Below are positions 6,085 to 6,936 of a stretch of DNA of 6,936 nt, piece by piece. Under the pieces are notes generated by a model. It was given only the letters and a program-made list of their open reading frames with translations, was not told the DNA's origin and did not search any database. Position 1 is the first letter of the stretch. The number at the start of each line of letters is the position of its first letter. The stretch lies in the NCBI GenBank assembly GCA_021107695.1, contig JAIOSI010000203.1:1-6936 (forward strand), given 5' to 3'. This DNA is from a bacterium. Lineage in GTDB: Bacteria > RBG-13-66-14. The position numbers and the translations under genes were made by a program.

Positions 6085-6666
6085 ATGTATTTAGGGATAT
6101 TTAAGATAGCGATGGTGTTTATCCCACTATTGATCATCGGGTTAATTAGTATATTTTTGCCAGATGTCATGTTTGACAAAATAAAAAGCGTCATAACGGT
6201 AATTGCAATTCTATGGATGATATTCGCCTATTTTATAGCTTGGCTATTCGAGCTAAAGTTTAGGAAGATGTCAGATGACAGGCAGGACATAATATCCACT
6301 CTTGTCACCTACTTGCTTATTGCGTCTGTTCTTCTGGTGATTGTCTCTATATTTGATATAATAAATCTTTGGATGGTTTTGTATGTCGATACTTTGATAG
6401 CCTACCTGCTGTCTGCATGGTTAATTATAACTAATCAGAAGAAGGCAAGTAACACTAAGACTGTTTCGAGTAACAAAGAGAAATCTGAGTGGATTGAGAT
6501 TAAAAACTCTGTCCAATACGTGGGCGATCTAGACTTGGAAAAGCTCGTTTGCGAAAGCTGCGGCGCGCCGCTGGACGAAGACAGCATTAGCATAAAAACA
6601 GAATCCGTGCAGGTGAACTGCCCTTACTGTGGAAGCAGCTACCTCAGCCAAACGCCGTTAAGATAA
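6085..6666 (+). CDS. four-helix membrane protein with C-terminal zinc ribbon, function unknown
   Basis: This 193-residue protein is not one I recognise. Hydrophobic segments lie at about 5-25, 35-57, 70-90 and 96-116. Basic residues follow the second (ELKFRK) and fourth (NQKK), so both ends should be cytoplasmic. A polar linker (about 117-140) leads to a zinc ribbon with CESCG (Cys156, Cys159) and CPYCG (Cys179, Cys182). That ribbon and its lead-in GDLDLEKL match the tail of the protein at 2978-3352, while the membrane parts differ in length and helix number. The ATG at 6085 has a GAGG site (6076-6079) 5 bases upstream; an in-frame TTG at 6067 would bury that site inside the coding region. 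The membrane half is about 33% GC, the ribbon about 53%. It probably works with the AbiGi-like gene 53 bases upstream, but this is inference from position. Confidence 0.75.
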   Translation: MYLGIFKIAMVFIPLLIIGLISIFLPDVMFDKIKSVITVIAILWMIFAYFIAWLFELKFRKMSDDRQDIISTLVTYLLIASVLLVIVSIFDIINLWMVLYVDTLIAYLLSAWLIITNQKKASNTKTVSSNKEKSEWIEIKNSVQYVGDLDLEKLVCESCGAPLDEDSISIKTESVQVNCPYCGSSYLSQTPLR

Positions 6667-6676
6667 GGTGATAATC

Positions 6677-6936
6677 ATGCCACGAAGCAAACCAAACTTA
6701 GAACTGGTGAGAACCATCGCCGATGAATCCGCCCTGAGAGCTGCGATTGAGGAGCTGGGGCAGCGGGTAAACTCTGCCCTTTCCGCCGATGACCGGGTCG
6801 TCGTGGTAGGCATCCGTGCCGGTGGAGAAGCCCCGGCACGCAGTCTTGCCACTCAGCTTACCCAGCTGCGTGGAGCGGAGGTTCCCCTCGGCTTCCTCGA
6901 CATCACCCTATACCGCGACGACATCAACGACCTTGG
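6677..6936 (+). CDS. pyrR: PyrR bifunctional regulator/uracil phosphoribosyltransferase, N-terminal part (cut by window edge)
   Basis: PyrR binds pyr mRNA to attenuate transcription in many bacteria and has uracil phosphoribosyltransferase activity. The 86 complete residues include an early helix DESALRAAIEELGQRV, the buried strand-loop VVVVGIRAGGEAPARSLA (41-58) and the diagnostic LDITLYRDD at 74-82. The PRPP-binding motif and C-terminus lie past the window end. The ATG at 6677 has an AAGGTG ribosome binding site (6665-6670) that overlaps the stop of the preceding membrane-protein gene, so the two are probably cotranscribed and coupled. The 10-base gap leaves no room for a PyrR-dependent attenuator ahead of the gene. 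Base composition returns to the GC-rich core type here. Confidence 0.9.
   Translation, partial: MPRSKPNLELVRTIADESALRAAIEELGQRVNSALSADDRVVVVGIRAGGEAPARSLATQLTQLRGAEVPLGFLDITLYRDDINDL

Overview
This is a GC-rich bacterial chromosome segment (about 53-65% GC in the core-gene lines I counted by hand) holding mostly housekeeping genes. It looks bacterial because it carries a Lon protease, RecF, HslV, a secreted cell-wall amidase, PyrR, a CCA-encoding tRNA-Thr and sigma70-type promoters. I cannot name the species. The gene order (recF without dnaA/dnaN, hslV without hslU, a bacterial-type ferredoxin behind recF) fits a poorly sampled lineage, perhaps anaerobic, but that is inference.

Layout. Bases 1-1366 (minus strand) encode the N-terminal 455 residues of Lon, cut by the window edge. 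A 283-base divergent intergenic region follows, with a near-consensus lon promoter, a possible overlapping forward promoter, and a 28-base palindrome of REP type. On the plus strand come recF (1650-2750), apparently leaderless, then a 75-residue 2[4Fe-4S] ferredoxin, then a two-helix membrane protein with a C-terminal zinc ribbon whose start overlaps the ferredoxin stop. A tRNA-Thr(UGU) gene with its own promoter and an intrinsic terminator follows. A strong promoter then drives hslV and an exported N-acetylmuramoyl-L-alanine amidase.

The last third is accessory in character. After the amidase come two genes with AT-rich stretches. The first resembles the AbiGi abortive-infection family. The second is a four-helix membrane protein whose C-terminal zinc ribbon matches that of the upstream two-helix protein (25 of 40 residues identical by hand count). 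They are followed 10 bases later by the start of pyrR, cut by the window edge.

How the genes work together. Lon and HslV are proteolysis genes, RecF serves recombinational repair, the amidase remodels peptidoglycan, and PyrR belongs to pyrimidine metabolism. There is no single pathway. The most interesting part is the AbiGi-like/zinc-ribbon membrane pair, a candidate small defence or stress cassette set tightly between core genes, together with the apparent reuse of one cytoplasmic zinc-ribbon domain on two unrelated membrane anchors within 4 kb.
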